From Sipunculus nudus (taxonomy: Eukaryota > Annelida > Sipuncula > Golfingiida > Sipunculidae), in contig CM049308.1 of NCBI GenBank assembly GCA_026874595.1, positions 53,395,624 through 53,459,623 of the forward strand: a DNA stretch of 64,000 nt, read 5' to 3'. Each line of letters starts with the position of its first letter. The first letter of the stretch is position 1. The translations under genes were made by a program, and so were the position numbers. Below, piece after piece: positions 1 through 12,534 of this stretch. The notes beneath the pieces are model-generated. The model was not told where the DNA came from. It saw only the letters and a program-made list of their open reading frames with translations, and did no database searches.

Positions 1-1008
1 TTTTTTCGATTCGATTTGATTAGCTTCGTTATAAAGTTATATGGTACTACTAGTAAATGTTACCATGCACACAAAACATTTAGGTATTGCATGAATCGGG
101 CCAGTGAAGCCTTAGGTCGAACGTTCAAAGGATACAGAAAAAAACAAACGTTAAAATAATCAAATTCGTAATGGTATAAACTGTATTGTATTATTGATTA
201 ATACGTAAAACGTAGTACTGCCTTGGGGCTTTGGTGATTATAGACGGGGTAAAATGCCATGGAACAAGAAAATAGATTGGTTTAAGATTGACAGATTTAT
301 ACCTCAGGCGTGGCATTAACATCTTAGACGTCTGGCACTATTTTCCAACAAAACATATACTGTCCAACATTGCACTGCATGTTTCAGTTGTGCAAAATAT
401 GACCAGAGAAGGTTTAGGGCAATAGTTCATAAGAAACAGAAGAAAAAATACCCTCAAAGGCTGGTAATTACGTACACGGTAACTTTCTGCAGTTGTATAC
501 TTCAAGCGTTATATCGTCTAGAGACATTTTCCAACAATAAATATACTTCTATATAACTCGTTGGAATTTTCTTTAAAAGGAATGTTAATTCCGTTAGATT
601 TATCGATTGATCTGTTAACGGCACATTACTGCTTGCATTAATTGTCTCTGCTCGGCCCAGATATAGATGGCGCTTACATGTGCAACGTTATAATCGAAGA
701 GTTTTTACTTTGACCGATAGGTCTAAGATAGTGACATCGGTTTAATAATATTTTTTTCTGCTTTCAATGTCAATAATAGCATGTTTATTAAGACTCTAAC
801 ACAAACTCACACACATAGAAAACTTCGACATATCCGAAGTTCGAACGAACATATTTTATTATTTTTTTTAAATAATACAGTTAGTGATTTCAAGAACTTC
901 GAGCTTAAAACTTCGACATAAACGACTCAAGCGAGACAGCTATATACAATTTAGTGTATATACTTGAAAGGTGTGTACAAACATAAATGTATAAGGATGC
1001 ATATGTCG

Positions 1009-1010
<2 letters not shown>
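1..1010. other. AT-rich non-coding DNA
   Basis: I see no exon, RNA gene or recognisable repeat here apart from short A/T runs. Confidence 0.5.
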
Positions 1011-1011
<1 letters not shown>

Positions 1012-1062
<51 letters not shown>

Positions 1063-1211
1063 CTTTTTTATTTTACATGGATGGTGTGGCGCTAGTTATA
1101 ATAACTTATTCAGAGCACTTTGATATAGTCTTTGGATTGCGTTTGATGGTCTTTGGAGGTGGAGAAAAAAACCACAACGCTTGGACGTTCAACTCCAACC
1201 ATGCACTCTCA

Positions 1212-1270
<59 letters not shown>
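1012..1270. repeat. Paired (AT)n microsatellites, the second joined to (AC)n
   Basis: A (TA)n tract covers about 1012-1058 and a second (AT)n tract about 1215-1254, which passes directly into (AC)n to 1270. Short open frames here on both strands are only translations of the repeat. Confidence 0.9.
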
Positions 1271-3200
1271 CGGGGAGCGAAATCGGATCGAGAGCCGAGC
1301 CTATTACTACTTGATTGTCCAGACTACTTTTTATATATATTGGTTGATACATTGATATTACTTGAAACACACTAATTCGTTTTGCATGAAAATACCGTGA
1401 AATATATAGGCCTTTACATTGCTTCAAAATGCTTCCTTGTGATATCATAAACAGGGTACAATCCGTATGTGTGCTTGAAAGTTGAACTTGCAGTGATTTC
1501 TTTTCATTCAAAATTGAACGGCCTTTCATCACAATAGTTAATAACCATAGTCCGTAAAACAGAGAAAAACAAGTGTTTATTTAAAATTTAATTTCTAATG
1601 AATCAGAGGTTGTATCGAAACGCCGGAGGGTATCGAAATACGTATGGTATCGTTAACTAGCTTATGATTCAAACTAAAATCTCATATAGATATACGAATA
1701 CTAACATGCATGTATGTGAAGATACATTTTCAGTTAGTTGACAGAACCAATTTCTTATTTATAAAAGAGGAATTCGGAGATGAGTCAAAGACGGACAGGA
1801 TCTTCCTTCCCAATTAGAGCACAAGGACATGTTTTCTCTAACATATTTAAAGTGAGAAGGTAGACCTTAACTTCAGTCAATTTGCTTTTTCTTAAGCTTA
1901 AACCTATATTCTCCCCGGTTCTTTGCCTTCTCAGAAGCCACAGAAATTAATTGACGGGAAACAGGCTGAGCCTTATTACAGCGTTGCTGTCCATTTTAAT
2001 TAAGTTTTTTTTTACCACATGCTTCGAGAGTCAAAGCACGTGAATGGTGACGGACTCGTCTTCATCCGCGATAAGCAAAATAAATTATCCTGTGTGGCAT
2101 TGTTAAATAAACTTATAATCATTGATATATTATGGTGATCCGGGTTACCTCCAAAGTTTAATTAATGAACTACCCCCTATGTGTTTACCTAACGCCTTAG
2201 AATTTAATCAAAATCCGTTTACAACTTCTTGAATAACGTTAAAAAGGTTAATTTAAATTAAAAATAATATAAACAAAAATATATAAAGTGATCCAGATTA
2301 CTCTCGACGTAAATGGATTTTCAATGGGTTTTAAGCTAACCCACTCAAAAAATTCTTCAAAATGCATCCAAAACTATACATGTATACGTATAATTGCGAA
2401 CATACAATCCAACTAACCATCTAACCAACATACCAACCAATTGAGACAAAACAAATTATTCTTAATGGTGGAGGTATGAAAGTCCTTCTGTTGACCAGAA
2501 GGCAGTATTAACGGATATATAATTGTGGACAAACAAAAATTGATTGTTAGCTCTCCCTGAGCTACGCCCAATAAGCAGCGGTTACTCTGCGCTCAACTAT
2601 TTGCTACACTAACCGCTGCACAAACCGCGGTTGCCGGTCGAGTTAGGCCACCAGGCGGTGTTGTCTCTGAGAAATCCCCCCTGCAAAATATTAATGCAAT
2701 CACATTGCTGGCATGACCAGCACAATCGGAGTTGTTCGAGGTGCCGTTCAATTTGCCAGCGGTCGAATGTGCTTGGTAGCACAGATTTTTTTCCACTGCC
2801 CGTTGGAATACACAATACAAACGTCACCTTTCAAGACAGTATATATACTAACTTGCTTGTTCAGTCTGAGGTCAGTTACCTCCCACTGTTTGCATATTTC
2901 CTATCTTGCGGTGCCGAACGAGTTTGGCATGGACGCGGCCTTTTATGTTTACACGCTGAGTCTATCAGATTTCTTTTAAAATTTTTGCATCTTTGTTTAC
3001 ACGCTTAGCACATCAGATTTTAGCTTTTCGATTAAAAACTGACTGGGTGTATGGCAGTTTGACAAACCTGAAGAATAATTCTATTTTTAACAGCATGTGA
3101 GTAAGAGGTCACCGGGAGATCACGCGCTGTGTTCAAAGCGTATCCCTGAGGAGGTTCTATATGGGTAGATAAAACATCTTAAATGAACAACAAATGGTCT
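1271..3200. other. Non-coding stretch, no supported gene
   Basis: Open frames overlap on both strands at 2593-3008, but none has convincing splice sites, composition or a family motif. The 2550-2960 part is less AT-rich than its surroundings and may be an old repeat that I cannot name. Confidence 0.4.
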
Positions 3201-3237
3201 ACATCCTATCTACGTAATTGACCTTAATTGTTTTTCT

Positions 3238-3450
3238 TTGAAGGGTCCATGAAGAACCATATACTCAATGAACCTTTCAAGGTTCCACACTCAGTCGACT
3301 GTAAATAACCGTAAATGGTTCTGGATGGTTCAATAAAGGTTCCATTAAAGAACCCACGGGAGGTTCCAAAAAGAACCATGAGTATTAGGCTCCAGATAGA
3401 ACCCAAAAAAAGGTTGCCGCTCAGTCAACTGCGAACAGCTGTTTTGGGCT
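3238..3450. repeat. GGTTC/GAACC palindromic minisatellite-like repeat
   Basis: The block is built from closely spaced GGTTCCA, GGTTCT and AAGAACC words in both orientations, so it can fold back many times. CTCAGTCGACTG near 3290 and CTCAGTCAACTG near 3420 recur as flanks of the inner part. Probably a decayed foldback repeat. Confidence 0.5.
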
Positions 3451-4770
3451 CTACCTAGAACCATTTTATTTTTAAAAAATGTGTCAAAATACATTAATAA
3501 CCTAAAATTACGGCGGCAGAGCAAACAAATCAGCTAAAATAATCAATATATTTCATCTTCTCCTGAAATATTAAATATATTAATATAAATATAAATAATT
3601 GAATATCCTGGACCCTCTTAATGTTATTTTCACAGATGGGAAATTCAATAAATATTTTCTAGGAAACTTTATTTGTATCAGAACTAAAACTTAAATTGTA
3701 AAAAAAAAACTTGCATGATTGGATTCCCGATTGTAAAATAAAAAAAAATGGAAAACGAAACTGCCAGTGCTTTAAATATGTAAGAAATAAAAATAAACGA
3801 ACAAGCTTGTGTCATTGATTAGACCGAAATGCGCTCCAGTTTATATCATACCTGAGACAATTAAAGTCATGTGATTGTAAACCTCCGCGCTGAAATTGGC
3901 GTCTGCTACACACGTCCATTTTAAAACAAAATACTCACACGTTCCCGAATCCGAAACCAAAGACTGCTTTCAAAATGCTTATTTTTCACATTGTGTAGCA
4001 AATGAATGAAAATCAGCGTAAAATGTGAACCAACCACACATTGCAATCAGAAAAGCTTTGGCCCGAGAAAGTTAAACATGGGAATTCAGGATGGCGCCAG
4101 AGTTTCTGCCATAAAACAGCTCAACCATAATTTAATATGGAAACAGACTTCAGGCGAATCAGTGAAACGAGGATCGCTTTCGGCATGGGTCTTCCCAAAT
4201 AAGTAGATCTCTGTTTTTATCACTGTTTTGGGTTTTCATTCTTATTCCCTCAGGGAACTGAATTATATGCAATTTATATAGGATTCTAGGAAATCATTGA
4301 TTTTATCACCAAGCATGTTTAAAGTCAGCCACTGTTTAATGAAATGGGTGTCTCATATAATGTACATGTATGTGAGATGGCAAGCGTTAGACTACATTCA
4401 GTCATATGTCGTTAGCTCCAGGGAATGTGTTGTGGTTTCAGTTTGTGACACTTTTCTGGGATACGATCAAAACGGAAATGAAGAACAGCTCTGAAGCAGT
4501 GCTGTTGATATAGCTGTGGGCTGATGTACCCGTCTCTGGTGCAGTTACAGCTTCCGGCATCCTGCTGTGACGTCAAGCAAGCAGTTTTACTAATTAACAT
4601 CCCCCAGAACACCACATGTATGTCACTCTAGAAGCAGTATGCACATCATCCAGAGGAATCCGATCATTGTAAATTGCGTAATAAGATATACTATTCATTG
4701 CCATGATTTATTTCTGTCTGTGTCATTAAATTACTTTATTTGTCGAAGAATCCACTGATACCTAGCAAGT
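3451..4770. other. Non-coding stretch, no supported gene
   Basis: AT-rich. A Cys-containing frame on the minus strand (4412-4615) follows a possible CAG acceptor near 4562, but no donor or homologue is recognisable. Confidence 0.35.
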
Positions 4771-4775
4771 ACCTG

Positions 4776-4984
4776 GTAGTCCAAAAAAGGTATGGTTCTC
4801 AGGCACCTTCCGCGTCAATTTTAACCCCCCGCAACAGAAATTTTTATTTGATTTTCATCTTTCAAGAAGATAAAATAATACAATTTTGCTAAGACTTCCT
4901 TTGTTATGTAATGCTTTTACCTGTTAACAAAAAAAATTGTTATTATCATACTTTTCCCTTATCATATGACATTTTATCGAGGTA
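4776..4984 (+). mobile_element. Truncated MITE copy (GGTATGGTTCTCAGGCAC family)
   Basis: It begins with the AAGGTATGGTTCTCAGGCAC terminus also found at both ends of the intact element at 45005-45337. The AAGAAGATAAAAT and CTTTTCCCTTATCA segments follow in the same order. The right inverted end is missing: the sequence runs straight into HINE-type core sequence at about 4985. Confidence 0.65.
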
Positions 4985-6199
4985 GGTAAATATAAAAGCA
5001 CCTTGGAAACCTGAAATTAGGTCACTGCGACCTATATCCTCAGAGCTAAGGGGCTGGCAAGTAACCCCAGAATAATTGAAAATTTGAATCAAAGTCTCCA
5101 GTATCTTAATAATTAATGCATGGATTGACATGAATATTGATCATGACTAGTTTTGGCAGTAACCGAAAACTGGTGGCGCCACCTGTATTTTTTCTAATTT
5201 TTAGCTCAGCTGACTGAAAGTCAACTGAGGTATAGGAATAGGACTTTGTCCGTCGTCCGTCCGGCCGTCCGTTATCAGGGCACATATCGTGACAGCTAAC
5301 CCTACAAACTTGTTTCTGAATATCCAGGTAGGATAAAAATAAATCTCCTTGGAAACCTGAAATATATCCTCCGAGCTATGGGGCCCGTAAGTACCCCCAC
5401 CCCGCTCCACTATCTTGATGATTAATTCATGGATTGCCTTGAATCTTGCCTTGAATATTAACCATGCCTAGGGTTGTCAGTTCCTGAAAACTGGTGGATG
5501 AGACCATCAAATGACAGCAGCTATGTCAGTTTCTCCGCTGTGGTTTCATCCAGTGTCCTGAAACCAAGAGTTTTTATTGATTATGATTGGGTTCTTCAGT
5601 TCCTGAGGACTGGTGGCGCCACCTGTATTTTTTTCTATTTTAATGCATTTTATTTTGAGACTGCCAAATCATATTGCATGATAATATCAAATTCGCAACT
5701 GTGGTTTCATCTGTGTCCTGAAATCTTATGTTTATTTGGGTCCCGCTTGAATAAGCGGATGTCCTATATTTATTAACCCTGTCCGTTCGTCTGTTCGTCT
5801 TTCTGTTTGTCCGTCAAATTTGTTTCCTGGTGAGAACTCCATTTTGGATTGACATATGGATTTCAAACTTGCCTTATATATGGCCCACCTCTTACGCAAG
5901 AACTTTGATTTTGGGGCCATGAGGTCAAAGTGCAAGGTCACAGGATCCACTTATTTAGAAAAATCGCGGATGCAATTTGCTGACCTGCCGATAGTGGAAG
6001 AAACCTATGGATTTTCGGGTCACAAGGTCACAGGTCAATGTTACAGGTCCATCCATTCACAAAATAGTTTATGGGTGATAACCCCAGTCGGGGTAGACAG
6101 GTCGGCTTCAAATTGATCACAGGACCCATATTTGAAAAAAGCTCATAAACATATACTTATAGACAAGTTCAGCTGAGCGTCGAGACCTATGGGTCCCAA
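4985..6199 (+). mobile_element. HINE-like family 2, mosaic copy
   Basis: The left terminus AGCTCAGCTGACTGAAAGTC lies near 5203 and is followed by CGTCCGTCCG-rich sequence. The right terminus (CAGCTGAGCG, then a CC(T/C)ATGGGTC hairpin remnant and CCAAG) ends near 6199. 4985-5200 and 5325-5635 are diverged copies of the same internal core, each ending in GGTGGCGCCACC (5172-5183 and 5612-5623). A segment from about 5737, starting GGGTCCCGCTTGAATAAGCG, appears to be another element nested or joined inside. Length and order suggest a mosaic. Confidence 0.55.
5737..6115 (+). mobile_element. Nested repeat with AGGTCA clusters
   Basis: It starts with a small hairpin (CCGCTTgaatAAGCGG) and is followed by CCGTTCGTCTGTTCGTC. 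About 5910-6035 holds repeated AGGTCA/GGTCACA words in one orientation. The left end resembles other bivalve-type short repeats; the right boundary is not defined. I see no coding capacity. Confidence 0.4.
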
Positions 6200-6699
6200 G
6201 TTTTCATATCTCATAATTCTCGTCCTTCTTCAGCAAGACTCGCTTTTGTTGGGCTTATGATTAGTAGTTTGGATTTTGTTTTTCATACAGTACCCAGACC
6301 GCATACCAGTCTGTAAAGCTGGCAAAGGAGATACCTCAACTCGCGATAGGTATTAGCCCAGTCGATGCAATAGTTAAAACATGATTCCTCCTGCTCTCAC
6401 ACTTACTCTTGCTTTGCCAAAAAGCATAGAACAGGCACCACCACCTCGGGGAAAATTATATAACTAAATTGCGGCTCTCTGGCCGACTATTTCGTGATAA
6501 GAGCTGGCACTGAGTTACGTCTATCGGTACTTGAAATCACGTTTAATATAAGGTATTTTAGTAGCAAAAATAAATACTAATACTAGATAAGTATTGGTAT
6601 TGGTTAGTGTGCCCACTTTCATGTCCCCCTTAATGAGAATATTACTGAAGTTCTACTTATATTGTTGCTTTTGCCAGGAGGGAGTGGGTTCAGTTTTGT

Positions 6700-6930
6700 G
6701 TGGGTATGTGTTTGTTCACAACAGAACTCACGCAGTTATGAACGGAACCCCATGACATTTTATGGGCTCCTAGGAAATGGGTTATGAAGAATCGAATAGA
6801 TTTTTGTGGCGTTCCGCCTCATGATACGGATCGAGGAAGGACTTCAGGGAATATTCACAAACATGCAGTCACATATTCTCAATTGAACCTTGGAATGTGG
6901 ACCGAATGAGTAAATGTAAATAGGGGTTAG
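6700..6930 (-). repeat. Interspersed repeat X, reverse copy
   Basis: GAAGAATCGAATAGATTTTT, GGGAATATTCACAAACATGC and the TTGTTCACAACAGAACTCAC segment match, in reverse complement, the repeat at 16385-16790 and the interrupted copy at 59755-59950/61675-61860. It has no coding potential that holds across copies. Confidence 0.6.
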
Positions 6931-7011
6931 GGAACATGCACCAATTAAACTGGGAATCAACCTGTTCCAATATAAGTAAATGAAAATACTGGTTGAGAAA
7001 AAAAAAGGACC

Positions 7012-7440
7012 GCCAACATGGCGGAGGCCTGCATTCGCCAGAATGCATACTTATAGTCAGACGTGTTTTCAGTGTTCAACATCGTGGCTGTGGCTGGATG
7101 TGGAATATTGAATATCATGATAATCAATGATGATTTAATTATCATATGTTACGATGGCGGATGTGACAATAGCCGTGATACCCTGTTATTTGTGTGTTCA
7201 GAAAGTGTCGCTCTGTGATCATGAAGCACCGCAGTCGTTATACCAACACTGTGAAAACCAATCTGTGACTGGTCTCGGCTTGTTCTTGGACTGGTTCCAG
7301 CAAATATTGCGATTGTATTGGCAATCTAATACAAACACTGCCACTGGAGAAAATGTATCAGGTCCTACCAATAATTATATGGAAAATAACCCATCGGCAG
7401 GGGACTGGGAATGAGGAATGAGTTGAGAGTGCGCATGCGT
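7012..7440 (+). promoter_or_regulatory. YY1-like and NRF1-like motif cluster
   Basis: CCAACATGGCGGAGG (around 7013-7027) and ACGATGGCGGATGTGAC (around 7151-7167) resemble the YY1 site AANATGGCGGC. TGCGCATGCG at 7430-7439 matches the core of the NRF1 palindrome. These motifs commonly lie at promoters of housekeeping genes, but I find no clear downstream gene. This is an inference from motifs only. Confidence 0.3.
7154..7414 (+). CDS. Possible small single-exon ORF, 86 residues, unknown
   Basis: An ATG in ATGGCGGATG context opens a frame of 86 codons ending in TGA. The composition is balanced (Cys, Trp, Gln and Asn present, no low-complexity run) and an AATAAA lies about 130 bases downstream, near 7541. 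I recognise no domain and see no signal peptide or membrane segment. The ATGGCGG could be a YY1 site rather than a start codon, and the frame could be chance or an exon of an unseen transcript. Function unknown. Confidence 0.22.
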   Translation: MADVTIAVIPCYLCVQKVSLCDHEAPQSLYQHCENQSVTGLGLFLDWFQQILRLYWQSNTNTATGENVSGPTNNYMENNPSAGDWE

Positions 7441-8222
7441 ATATTTTCGCCACATGTATAGGATACGTGGCTGTTTTATTTTCCGTATATAATTCCTACA
7501 AAACCCCTGACATTTGATCCTCTTTTATTTTATTTTCAAAATAAATTATAATATTAATTCTTTTTTTTTTTTCTCTGAGACTTTCTCGTTTATACAGTCA
7601 AACTAGGACAAACAAATCGGGGCTTGTGTTCTCTCATTTTCTCAAATTCCTGATCCGAATGAAGTGAATCCAAAATTTCCCCTCCAAGCAGTCCCAAACA
7701 AGCAAATGCATTAGAGACATTTGTCTTTTATTGGCCACACATTAAAAAAGAATATTTGACTATTGCCATCAATTTTGTTTGAGATTATACTAAACAAACA
7801 TTAACAAATCAATAAGTTTTTTAAGTCCTTCTGGCATAATGGCTAGAGCCAACTAGAGCAGGCCAAACCCTTCACTTCTCTTCATCATGACCCCGGGTCA
7901 TGTAAACAGATATATAGGACCCTGGGCCTTTTTACACATAATCGTATGTTTCTGTCCTTTTTGGGTTCGGGAGAACACATTTATACTTTTAACGGTACTC
8001 TGTTAATATTTTGCATACAAGTGTATGTGTATTCAAAGAGAGACAGCTGAAAGTTGAATCATCTCTTTCAAAATCTGCCTTCATGTTAATAATAAATTTT
8101 CATATTAAATCTTATGAATCCCATAGGCCTTACAGATTACTATGGCTTTCATTCCGTCATGTGACTTGGTTTTTTAGTCTGAACGCAAAATCAGCAGCCA
8201 CCATGAGTGGTTTCGAATTTCT

Positions 8223-8874
8223 TTAGCTCAGCTGACTGAAGGTCATCTGAGCTATAGTGATCGATCTTTCTCCGTCGTCCGTCTGTCTGTCCGTCTGTCC
8301 GTGAACCAGGCACAAATCGTAACGGCTGGAACGCTGGAATCTTCTTACTTGACATCCAGGGAAGTCTATGAAAATCTCCTAGGAAACCTGAAATAAGGTA
8401 TCTGTTACCCATATCCTCCGAACTATGGGGCTCAGAAGCCCCCCCCCCCCCCTCCCCGAATAATTAAAATTTGATTCAAAACTCCAGTATCTGAACAACA
8501 AATGCAATCATCACCATGATTCATGCTCATTCATCATTGTTTCATCAGTTCCTGCAGACTGGTGGGACCACCTATACTTTTATTTCAAATTGTTACGTAT
8601 TTTCTTGAATTTTTTATTCTTGAGACCTTCAAAAATGCAGTCGTCCGTTAACAGGGCACAATTGTTACCATTTCACCTAGAATCTTCTAACTTGACATCC
8701 AGGAAATCCATGAAAACTCTCCTTTGAAACCAGAACTAAGATCTGTGTTACCCATACCATTTGATCTATGCTTCAGTTGAACTGGGATAGCTCCTACAAA
8801 ATTTGGCATTCAGATGATAATATTCTTTTGTGAATGTCTTTCTAAACAACTGAGCGTCATGACCACGTCACTTG
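8223..8874 (+). mobile_element. HINE-like family 2, short copy
   Basis: It starts TTAGCTCAGCTGACTGAAGG, continues into CGTCCGTCTGTCTGTCCGTC, and ends with AACTGAGCGTCATGACC followed by CTTG at 8871-8874. Inside, two diverged core units occur (CTTGACATCCAGG at about 8348 and again at about 8690). The palindrome seen in other copies has decayed to GGTGGGACCACC near 8561. No protein is encoded. Confidence 0.65.
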
Positions 8875-8879
8875 TTCAA

Positions 8880-9400
8880 GGTTACCGTTTGACAAGGCAA
8901 CGGAAATACGGGCAGAAAAATCCTCAAATGACAATCTCAAGATAGGATTTTATCGATAGAGAGTTTGGTGGCCATTGGACCCGTATTGTCCAAGTAGAAG
9001 CCGGAGAAATGCTATTGAATGACCCCGCCCTCATCCGCAAAATATACCACTATTATATACATGCCTCCCCTGTTGTGAGATGTTAGCCACAGCACTGAGT
9101 GACGTAGCTCTCGTCTGCCTGGAGTTCCTCTGTTTGCCGCCCACAGGTCAGCGCCCTCTCCCTTTATACACGTACCTTTACCGTGTTTTCGTCCATTGTG
9201 TCCTGCCCTGAGAGGTGAGAGCCGCCCATTATTAGTGATATAGAAGCTTATCCCTTTAATAGGTTCCCAGGAGATGATCAAGTCGACTTTCAAGGCAGGA
9301 CCAAGACGTTCATTAGCTGGTCCTTTATTCTATAAGGCATACACAAAGGGGCTTAACAGCACGTTGTGTTTAATGTGTAGCCAAGACCGTAATCCCAAGG
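8880..9400. other. Non-coding stretch
   Basis: A 93-codon minus-strand frame at 9012-9293 has no recognisable motif and no paired splice sites. I assign nothing. Confidence 0.35.
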
Positions 9401-9429
9401 TGTGATCATAAAAAGTTAAGACACTGGAT

Positions 9430-10050
9430 GAAATATTTACATCCGATGGGGACATGCGATGAACGTAATACCATTAAGCGGGGACATGGGATGAAAACTG
9501 ACATCAGGTGGGGGGGGGGGGGGGGGGGGGTGGGTGACATGGGACTGCTAATACATTGGTAAATGAAATAAAGACAATATCTGTGGGGAACATTCGCTTA
9601 AAATACTATATCATCAGATGGAGGATATAAAATGAAAGTTTACGTCAGACGGATGAGATTAAGAAATGAGAAATTCAATATTGCGGGACATGGGATGAAA
9701 ATTCACATCAAATTGGGACATGAAATAACTTAGCGACGGCTGGGGATATGGAATGAGAATTAGCATCAGATTGGGACAAGCATCAGATGGGGACATAATA
9801 GATGACCCTGTATATGAGGGTCATTGAATAACATTGGGGAGGGGGCGCTTAACTAAAAATTACCTTTAGATTGAACATGCATTGAAAATTAGCATTAGAA
9901 GGGGGGGGGGGGGGGGGTTATGAGATTACAATTAGCATCAGATTGGGAAATGAGATGATAAATAGTCTTGCATCAGTGAGGGACCTGAAATGACAGATAA
10001 CATGATATGAAAATAAGGCATGAAAATTAATATCAGATCGGGACAATTTA
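9430..10050 (+). repeat. Degenerate minisatellite GGGACATGGGATGAAAATT...CATCAGAT
   Basis: Words such as GGGACATG, GGATGAAAA, CATCAGAT and TTGGGACA recur with irregular spacing across the block. It also carries long G runs at about 9511-9530 and 9901-9917. Confidence 0.6.
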
Positions 10051-10539
10051 AGTTGTATACGGGGAGAGTCTTTCTGCGGTTTTGTAGAGAGACATATGCG
10101 TCCCTAAATCCACAATCAAAACCAAATAAAGCATGTTTTCGTTTATACATTTATTAGTGCATTTATAACAAGACTCCTTTTACAGAGCAGCGTTTATCAA
10201 CGGTTTAGCCGCCGTTTGAAACCAGATGACTTAAAATATGCATGGCCCCACCTGTTGCCGATCTGCTGTATCATGTCTCAAAAGACCATGACTCCTTCCA
10301 CGACCGATCAAGCTATATATGACTTTGCTGTGGCTTTTGAATTTAGGGGTATTCACAATCAAAAGAGTCGATTTTCAGAAATGTCATACACATCAGCTGA
10401 CAAGTCGTTCACATTGTACTGCATATAATAATGAATGTGGGACTCTGATACATGTAGAATCACTTTCTCTCATACAATACAACACACAGCCACACACGTA
10501 AATATATATATATATATACACTCTAAAAAGTGAGAACAT

Positions 10540-10990
10540 GTTTATGATATGTTTCATGTTTCTATATGAAACATCATTTTGTCCACTTTTTGAAACATGC
10601 TTTTTCGTGAAGCATGTTTTACAGAGAGCCTTGTCGAGACATGTTTTGAAACATGTGTCATATATCTGCAACATGTTTCTCTTGAAACATCATTTTTAAG
10701 TTGAAACATCATTTTGTCCACTTTTTGAAACGTCATTTTTTCACGAAACATGTTTCACAGGAAACTACTTGGTGAGACGTGTTTTAAAACATGTTTCAAA
10801 TATCTACAACATGTTTCTATTTGAGGCATCTTTGATAAGATGAAACATTTGTTTGACGTGTTTTGAAACATGCTTCAAATTTCTTAAAACATGCTTCTAT
10901 TTAAAACATGAGGAATACGTTGATACATTTAGTTCAATCTAGTTTCATGAAACACCATTAACAGTTGAACTTGAAACGTTTGAAACATGT
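10540..10990. repeat. Subterminal GAAACATG/CATGTTTC repeats (left)
   Basis: Many AAACATG and CATGTTT words occur in both orientations. A longer unit containing CATTTTGTCCACTTTTTGAA is found near 10573 and again near 10710. A matching smaller cluster lies at about 14785-14950 in the right end of the same element. Confidence 0.75.
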
Positions 10991-12387
10991 TTTCAGTTAT
11001 TAAAAATACATTTCAAGTTAAAAACAAGTACTCTACAACAGGTTGAACTGTCATTTTTTCATTTTTTAAAGGTAAATTATCCTTAAATATGCTTCCAGGA
11101 GGCGTCATAGAACCTGACATACTCCGGAGGCATGTTACTCAATGGGTGAAATAATGTCTGTTCTAAGTTTAAAAGCTGTCAAGATCATTTGAAACACGAA
11201 ACGCCCTCTTCGGAAATTTGTATTAAAAGTTAAGATTTGTTTAATTGCTAGACATTGCTTAATGCATATCACAGGGAGATGGCTTTATTGTAGCATATGG
11301 TACATGTTTCTGTTTTATTTAGATCCCACAATTTAATATTTCTGATTTTAATATTGATTTTACCGACATTAAAATTAAAACATGACAATAACGACCCTGA
11401 ATTCTGTATGCTTCTTCAAACTGTAATAGATTAATCCATGACCTTGAATTTGGTATGCTCCATGAAACATAATTACAATGCCGATTTTGGACAAAGTTAT
11501 ATCTTAACTGCCATCTATGACCAGAAGGATCCTAAATTTTGATGGTGCGTGACTAAACACAACGTCGTGTTAATATCCAATATGTCTTGAAGTTACCAAA
11601 CCGTATATATTGATTAATCAATCATTGGTAGAAGAAAAGATACTGGAAATAACTAATATTTTACTGATTTTTACAGACGAACGCTGCGGAACGTAGACGA
11701 ATTTAATTTACCACTGTCCACATTTAAAAATGTAGTTTTTCAAAGAGCAAACACTTACTATGAAACAAATCAAAAATACATTCTTACTTTATCTGAAAAG
11801 TTGAGGTGTCGTTCAAGCAAAGTATATGAAAACTGCAATATTCACACTTCAGAAACACTAAAAAACTACCATAACAAAGTTGTCTCTAATAAAACAACTA
11901 GAACGTTATAGGAAATATGATTTCTTCCCCATTCTGGGTCAGTTTGATTGAAAAAGAAGAATCGTTTAAATGAAAAGACAAGAAAAATTATTATTAATAA
12001 ACAGTTAGTGTTATATAAACATAATTCATGTTATATTTATTCTTATCATTTTTATTCAAAATAATGAGTCAATTTACATGAATTTTTTCATGAAAAAATA
12101 AACCTGTATTATAAACAATATTACAGTCGAAGACCAAACATCACTTGAAAATAGCAAAAATATATAACAAGATAAAAGATTCACTAACCCAATGAAAATT
12201 GCAATTAAATACAGTTTATGGAAATTATGTCTTAACTGAAATTATGAATGTCTCAGTAAGTTAAAAAAATAACCCACTTAAAACTGAAATTAAAAAAAAG
12301 AATTACTAAAATTATGTTGCATTTAGTTAGGAGGGTAGGACATACTTAGAATGTAATACCACCCTAACAGTACATAACAGGTCCCCC

Positions 12388-12534
12388 TTACACAGGTCCT
12401 CCATCCTCAAGAAGACGTATCTTCATCTGATCTCCTACAATCAAGCTTGACCGAACTTCTCCATCATCAATTATGAACAATGCAGTTGGCTCAGTCCCTT
12501 CAGCTGTTTTAAAAAAATCCTCCTTCCCATCTTT
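12388..12534 (-). CDS. Exon-like 3'-terminal coding segment inside the transposon
   Basis: On the minus strand a T-rich tract (GGTTTTTTTTTTTCCAG) gives an acceptor at 12535-12536. It is followed by 48 in-phase codons and TAA. The peptide is acidic and ordered-looking (contains ALFIIDDGEVRSSLIVGDQ) with no low complexity. I do not recognise the family. It could be the last exon of a gene carried by the 10519-14959 element, perhaps transcribed from the right end. Intermediate exons are not identified. Confidence 0.4.
   Translation of the reverse strand, partial: KDGKEDFFKTAEGTEPTALFIIDDGEVRSSLIVGDQMKIRLLEDGGPV

Noticed and set aside
4412-4615. Cys-rich minus-strand frame with GSCNCTRDGYISPQ
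   Set aside because: A single weak acceptor, no donor, and a plus-strand frame overlaps it; not enough to call an exon.
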